DNA from: Microbacteriaceae bacterium
GTDB lineage: Bacteria; Actinomycetota; Actinomycetes; Actinomycetales; Microbacteriaceae
DNA length: 16,700 nucleotides
Assembly (NCBI GenBank): GCA_003454135.1
Contig: DMKW01000037.1
Coordinates: forward strand, 603-17,302
Direction: 5' to 3'
In this document: one piece after another, positions 13,653 to 16,700 of the stretch
How positions within the stretch are numbered: position 1 is the stretch's first letter
Layout: every line of letters starts with the position of its first letter
The notes under the pieces: generated by a model
The model's database searches: none
Seen by the model: only the letters and a program-made list of their open reading frames with translations
Told to the model about the DNA's origin: nothing
Position numbers and translations under genes: made by a program

Positions 13653-14855
13653 ATGTCGCTGTTCACCGCCTTGGTTCGACCGATCGCGCTGGTGTGGCTG
13701 GCCTCGGTGGCGCGAGCGTCCCTCGACCTATCGCGGCCGAGCGGAGTGCCCCAGGTGCACGCCGACGGGGCGGACGCCGACCGGATCCTTCTCGTGGCGG
13801 ACGGCCCATCCGTCGGGCACGGCCAGCTCTCACACGAGCTCGGCCTCGCCGGTCACCTCGCCAGGCAGCTCTCGTGGCTCACCGGTCGCGGTGCCGACAT
13901 CGACATCATCGCCGAGGGCAACATGACGGCCGCTGGGTGTCTCGCGGTGCTGGCGGCCGTCGACCTGTCCCGCTTCGACGCGCTCGTGCTCACGATCGGC
14001 GCGAATGAGGCGCTGAGCCTCTCGTCGGTCGGCGCGTGGCGAGGCCACCTCTCCGATTTGCTCGACCACATCGAGAACTCGGCATATGGCCTGCACACCT
14101 TCGTGATCGGTGTGCCGTCATCGACATCGAGGATTCACTTCCCGCGCCCCCTCGCGCGCATCGTCGACCGTCAGGTGGTGCTGCTCAATCGGGTGACAGC
14201 CGAGGTGTGCGACGGGCGCCCTGCCGTGTCCCTCCTGCCGTTCGACCCGCCACTGTCGATCAGCGGCGACCGCAACTCGAGCAAGTCGTTCGATAGCTGG
14301 GCGAGTCTCATCGCGCCGTCCATGCGCGAACGGCTGGACTTTGCGAGCGGGCAGCCGAGGGTGATCCAGGCCTCGGATGAGGCGGCCCGGCAGCAAGCGC
14401 TTGATGATCTGAGCGTGCTCGACACCGACCCGGAGGCTCGCATCGACCTCGTGATGACGCTCGCACGAAACCTGTTCGGAACCTCGGGCGCCGCCGTGAC
14501 CTTCATCGACCACGAGCGCGCCTGGGTGAAGTCCGCCCTCGGCATGGACGTTCTCGACGAACCCCGGATCGGTGCGTTCTGCGACATGACGATCCGCAAC
14601 GCCGAGATCTTCGTGGTCGAAGACACCGCCCTCGACCCGAGATTCCGCCACCACCCGAGCGTGACGGGGCACGGGCGCGTGCGGTTCTACGCCGGCTACC
14701 CGCTCGAGGCCCCGGACGGCCGCCGGGTGGGCGCCCTGTGCGTCGTCGACACGATGCCGCGCTCGTTCTCCAAGGGCGAGGCGGCACTTCTGCGCACGCT
14801 CACCCTGCGGGTGCAGGAGCAGCTCTGGCTTCCCCGCTCCGGCGACCGGCCGTAG
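13653..14855 (+). CDS. SGNH-hydrolase-like domain fused to a GAF domain
   Basis: A 400-residue protein of unknown function. Residues about 1-24 are moderately hydrophobic (a membrane-anchor-like helix). Residues 43-225 look like an SGNH/GDSL alpha/beta fold: beta strand ILLVADGPSVG (45-55), LVLTIGANEA (111-120) at the place of the GxND block, FVIGVP (150-155) and a final SFDSWASLIAPSM region. The usual GDS nucleophile motif reads ADG here, GxND reads GANE, and no clear catalytic DxxH is seen, so hydrolase activity is doubtful. Residues 245-393 form a GAF domain (LSVLDTDPEARID, FCDMTI, VRFYAGYPLEAPDG, GALCVVDTMPR) of the kind found in signalling proteins, but no output domain follows. Start ATG 13653 has GAAGGG nine bases upstream; the frame stays open far upstream only as antisense of ggt. 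A decayed paralogue lies at 11438-11660. Confidence 0.8.
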   Translation: MSLFTALVRPIALVWLASVARASLDLSRPSGVPQVHADGADADRILLVADGPSVGHGQLSHELGLAGHLARQLSWLTGRGADIDIIAEGNMTAAGCLAVLAAVDLSRFDALVLTIGANEALSLSSVGAWRGHLSDLLDHIENSAYGLHTFVIGVPSSTSRIHFPRPLARIVDRQVVLLNRVTAEVCDGRPAVSLLPFDPPLSISGDRNSSKSFDSWASLIAPSMRERLDFASGQPRVIQASDEAARQQALDDLSVLDTDPEARIDLVMTLARNLFGTSGAAVTFIDHERAWVKSALGMDVLDEPRIGAFCDMTIRNAEIFVVEDTALDPRFRHHPSVTGHGRVRFYAGYPLEAPDGRRVGALCVVDTMPRSFSKGEAALLRTLTLRVQEQLWLPRSGDRP

Positions 14856-14885
14856 CGGCGGTTTCGTGCGAGCGGTTCCTGCCGG

Positions 14886-14987
14886 ATGCCGGCGGCGTTC
14901 GACATCGAGACCGATCCGCTCGCCATTCTCGCCGCCGTCGGCGGTCACTCTCGAGCGGGTGAAGGGGCTTCTCTCTCGCACTCGTAG
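14886..14987 (+). other. Intergenic region with a possible short ORF and hairpin
   Basis: The 218 bases between the SGNH-GAF and Pr6Pr genes hold a possible 33-codon ORF (from ATG 14886; starts MPAAFDIETDPLAILAAV). Its first twenty codons have the high third-position GC of real genes, but there is no ribosome site, so it may be chance or a remnant. An inverted repeat CCGCCG-T-CGGCGG at 14932-14944 could be a T-less terminator hairpin. Nothing else was recognised. Confidence 0.2.
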
Positions 14988-15011
14988 GAGCGAGCACCGA
15001 CCCGGGGTTCG

Positions 15012-15017
15012 TAGACT
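15012..15017 (+). promoter_or_regulatory. Candidate -10 box for the Pr6Pr gene
   Basis: TAGACT, a common actinobacterial -10 form, lies 56 bases before the GTG start; no -35 resembling TTGACA is visible at the proper distance. Confidence 0.35.
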
Positions 15018-15073
15018 GCCAGTTGCGGCGTCACGCGAATCGCTCGTGCGCTGCGGCGGAGGTGGACGGCACG

Positions 15074-15802
15074 GTGACAGTTCGGGCGGCGTTCGGCGCC
15101 CTGCGGCTCGGCATGGCCGGGCTCTGTGTCGTGGCGCTCGTGGCCCGCTTCATCTGGGGCCTCGGCTCGGCCACCTTCACGGCCGGCAACTTCTTCGCGT
15201 ACCTCACCGTGCAGAGCAACATGGTGTTCGTGGTCGTCTCCGTGCTCGCGGGGATCCTCGCCCTCAGGGGAACGGATGACCCGGCCTGGCTCGACACCAT
15301 GCGGGCGACGGTGCTCAGCCTCACCATGTCCTCCGGGGCCGTGTTCGGTTTTCTCGTGGAACAGGCCGGGGCCCGCGGCTTTCGCATTGACGTGCCGTGG
15401 TCCGACCAGGTGCTGCACTTCTGGCTCCCGTCGGTGGCCCTGCTCGACTGGATCATCGCCCCCGGACGCGGTCGCGCGCTCTGGCGAACGGTGTCGATCG
15501 TTCTCGGGTTCACCGTGGGCTGGGGCGTGTTCACCCTCATCCGGGGCCCCATCGTCGGCTGGTACCCCTACTTCTTCCTCGACCCGGCCCAGGTGAGCGG
15601 ACCGGCAGAGTTCTTTCTCTTCGGGGCTTTCGCACTCGCGCTCTTCGGCAGCATCTCGACCGCCCTCGTCGCGATCAGCCGCACGCAACCTCTCTACCCC
15701 CGCTGGGCCGAGCGACACGTGCCGCGGGCCGAGCTCGCGGTTACCCGCCCGCGAACGGCGCGAGTGCGCGCAGCGCTGAGTCGACTAGCTGGTCGTCGCT
15801 GA
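15074..15802 (+). CDS. Pr6Pr family integral membrane protein
   Basis: A 242-residue protein with about six helices: roughly 11-29, 42-63, 79-96, 113-128, 139-156 and 179-201. Family landmarks are FAYLTVQSNMVFVV (41-54), LHFWLPSVALLDWI (114-127) and GWYPYFFLDP (162-171), the conserved tyrosine/proline-rich loop near the end. The family is widespread in actinobacteria and has no established function. Start GTG 15074-15076 is well supported by GGAGGTGG (15058-15065) with an eight-base spacer; the longer ORF from 15023 lacks such a site. The last 30 or so residues are an Arg-rich tail beyond the family's usual end, and this tail is encoded by DNA that overlaps the convergent amine oxidase gene by 62 bases. 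Either this tail or the oxidase terminus is therefore recent or non-native. Confidence 0.85.
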   Translation: MTVRAAFGALRLGMAGLCVVALVARFIWGLGSATFTAGNFFAYLTVQSNMVFVVVSVLAGILALRGTDDPAWLDTMRATVLSLTMSSGAVFGFLVEQAGARGFRIDVPWSDQVLHFWLPSVALLDWIIAPGRGRALWRTVSIVLGFTVGWGVFTLIRGPIVGWYPYFFLDPAQVSGPAEFFLFGAFALALFGSISTALVAISRTQPLYPRWAERHVPRAELAVTRPRTARVRAALSRLAGRR

Positions 15803-16700
15803 GCTTCGCGACCCGGCGCGCCGCGTCGCCGCCGACGATTCCCACGAGCACCGGCTCGCCCGTGACGGCTTCGAGGTTGAACCAGGTGGTGAGGTCGTCA
15901 TCGGTTCCGACGAGGCTCCAGGCCGCGGCATCCGTCGACCAGAACGGCTTGTCGAACTTGAGCCACACCGTCTCGACGGCGCCCATCCCGATGGCGTCGA
16001 TCGCGGTGCGGTGGGAAAACGGAAGCAACGGCTCGAACGCGATCGACCCCTCTTGCAGCACGCCGAGCGGCACTGTGACAATGGCGCGATCAACCTTCAG
16101 CGACTCGCCGGTGCCGAGTTTGAGGCTCACGCCCGAGTCGCTATACGAGATGCCGACGACCGCCGTGGAGAGCGAGGTGTGCACGCCGTCGAGGGCATCC
16201 GTGATCATCGTGTCGAAGCCGCCGGTGACGAGGCGGTCGAATTCGGGCGAGCCCTCGGCCCCGTACCAGCTCGACAGCGCGGAGTCGCTCGCGCCGTTGA
16301 CGGTCGACAGGAACGCCAGGTACTCCTCGAGCATGGCCGCTCCCGGAAGACCGTCGGAATCGGATGACGCAGCCGACTTTGCCGCGCCGGACTTGTCGAG
16401 CGACGTCTTCAGGCTCGAGTCCGCCGGCTGCTCGGCCGCCCACTGCGTAGCGGTCTGCACCGCGGCCGGACCGACGGTGTTCGCCGTGGCGGTTGCCGTT
16501 TTCGTCGCAGCGGCGGCGCCCGTGAATACCCTGCCGGCGAACGGATTGGTCTCCACTCCGAGCGACGCGAGCCTGGTCAGCAGCACGGCATCCGAGGCCT
16601 TATTGAGCCGCCAGGCCCCCAACTCGACCGAGAGCGGCCACGTTTTGGAGGTTCTCGTGTCGATGCGGCCGCCCACGCGGTTGCGGGCCTCGATCATGAC
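15741..16700 (-). CDS. Flavin monoamine oxidase family protein, 5' partial and apparently C-terminally truncated
   Basis: About 319 codons are visible; the N-terminal nucleotide-binding segment lies beyond the right edge, and the frame is open there (a Val codon precedes MIEARNRVGGRI). The fragment has the FAD contact EARNRVGGR, VELGAWRL, the GGFDTMITDAL substrate/FAD region, VTVPLGVLQEGSIAF and IGMGAVETVWLKFDKPFW, all typical of amine oxidases that use FAD to oxidise amines or polyamines. After LVGIVGGDAARRVAKLSDDQLV the chain ends within 15 residues at TAA (15743-15741). The family normally continues about 100 residues with a GSYS motif and an FAGE-type motif that closes the FAD site; neither is present in any frame downstream. 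A low-complexity Ala/Thr/Ser stretch lies in the middle. The enzyme is probably inactive or divergent. The stop lies inside the convergent Pr6Pr gene. Confidence 0.8.
   Translation of the reverse strand, partial: VMIEARNRVGGRIDTRTSKTWPLSVELGAWRLNKASDAVLLTRLASLGVETNPFAGRVFTGAAAATKTATATANTVGPAAVQTATQWAAEQPADSSLKTSLDKSGAAKSAASSDSDGLPGAAMLEEYLAFLSTVNGASDSALSSWYGAEGSPEFDRLVTGGFDTMITDALDGVHTSLSTAVVGISYSDSGVSLKLGTGESLKVDRAIVTVPLGVLQEGSIAFEPLLPFSHRTAIDAIGMGAVETVWLKFDKPFWSTDAAAWSLVGTDDDLTTWFNLEAVTGEPVLVGIVGGDAARRVAKLSDDQLVDSALRALAPFAGG

Noticed and set aside
11796..14855. A very long plus-strand open frame of about 1019 codons
   Set aside because: Only the part from 13653 is a gene; the upstream part is antisense to gamma-glutamyltransferase, whose motifs are unmistakable, and its translation is low-complexity Arg/Glu-rich.
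14932..14944. Hairpin after the SGNH-GAF gene as an intrinsic terminator
   Set aside because: The arms leave almost no loop and no T-run follows, so it is only mentioned as a possibility within the intergenic entry.
15600..15743. Search for the missing amine oxidase C-terminus in another frame (frameshift explanation)
   Set aside because: Frames downstream of the stop contain no GSYS- or FAGE-like motif; the DNA there encodes the Pr6Pr protein on the other strand.

Overview
The window is a GC-rich, gene-dense stretch of bacterial chromosome that looks actinobacterial, most plausibly from Microbacteriaceae. This is inference from gene content: a DUF2252 protein, a DrrAB-type exporter, a Pr6Pr membrane protein, a Ppm1-like polyprenol-phosphate glycosyltransferase, frequent GTG starts, TANNNT -10 boxes and at least one probable leaderless gene. 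No rRNA, tRNA, CRISPR array, insertion sequence or phage gene was recognised.

Left part (1-7082, all minus strand, so read right to left). A response regulator and histidine kinase pair (7082-5053, overlapping by 4 bases) is followed after a 142-base gap by a tightly overlapping trio: a GT39/ArnT-like membrane glycosyltransferase, a soluble polyprenol-phosphate glycosyltransferase and a GtrA-family membrane protein (4910-2097). Next come a four-helix membrane protein and a DUF2252 protein that starts inside the end of the membrane protein gene and runs off the left edge. The trio has the parts of a three-component lipid-carrier glycosylation system: a sugar-lipid synthase, a flippase and a GT-C transferase. 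A divergent PAP2 phosphatase (7166-7804) could recycle the lipid carrier, though this is only an inference from position.

Middle part (7166-11660, plus strand). The PAP2 phosphatase is followed by an S53 (sedolisin/kumamolisin-type) serine-carboxyl peptidase with all catalytic residues but no visible signal peptide; its prodomain coding region contains a perfect 28-bp palindrome. A DrrA/DrrB-type ABC exporter follows, with a promoter placed so close to the ATG that the mRNA is probably leaderless. Right after drrB lies a decayed fragment of a GAF-domain gene.

Right part (11670-16700). A gamma-glutamyltransferase-family gene on the minus strand sits between the GAF remnant and an intact gene encoding an unusual SGNH-hydrolase-like plus GAF fusion. 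The intact gene is clearly paralogous to the remnant. Then come a Pr6Pr membrane protein and, convergent and overlapping with it, a flavin amine oxidase. The oxidase lacks the C-terminal FAD-binding segment usual in its family and is cut at its 5' end by the window edge.

Most of the window is ordinary chromosomal content. The points that merit attention are the lipid-linked glycosylation locus beside a two-component system, the GAF duplication and decay around ggt, the SGNH-GAF fusion, the truncated amine oxidase and the 28-bp palindrome.
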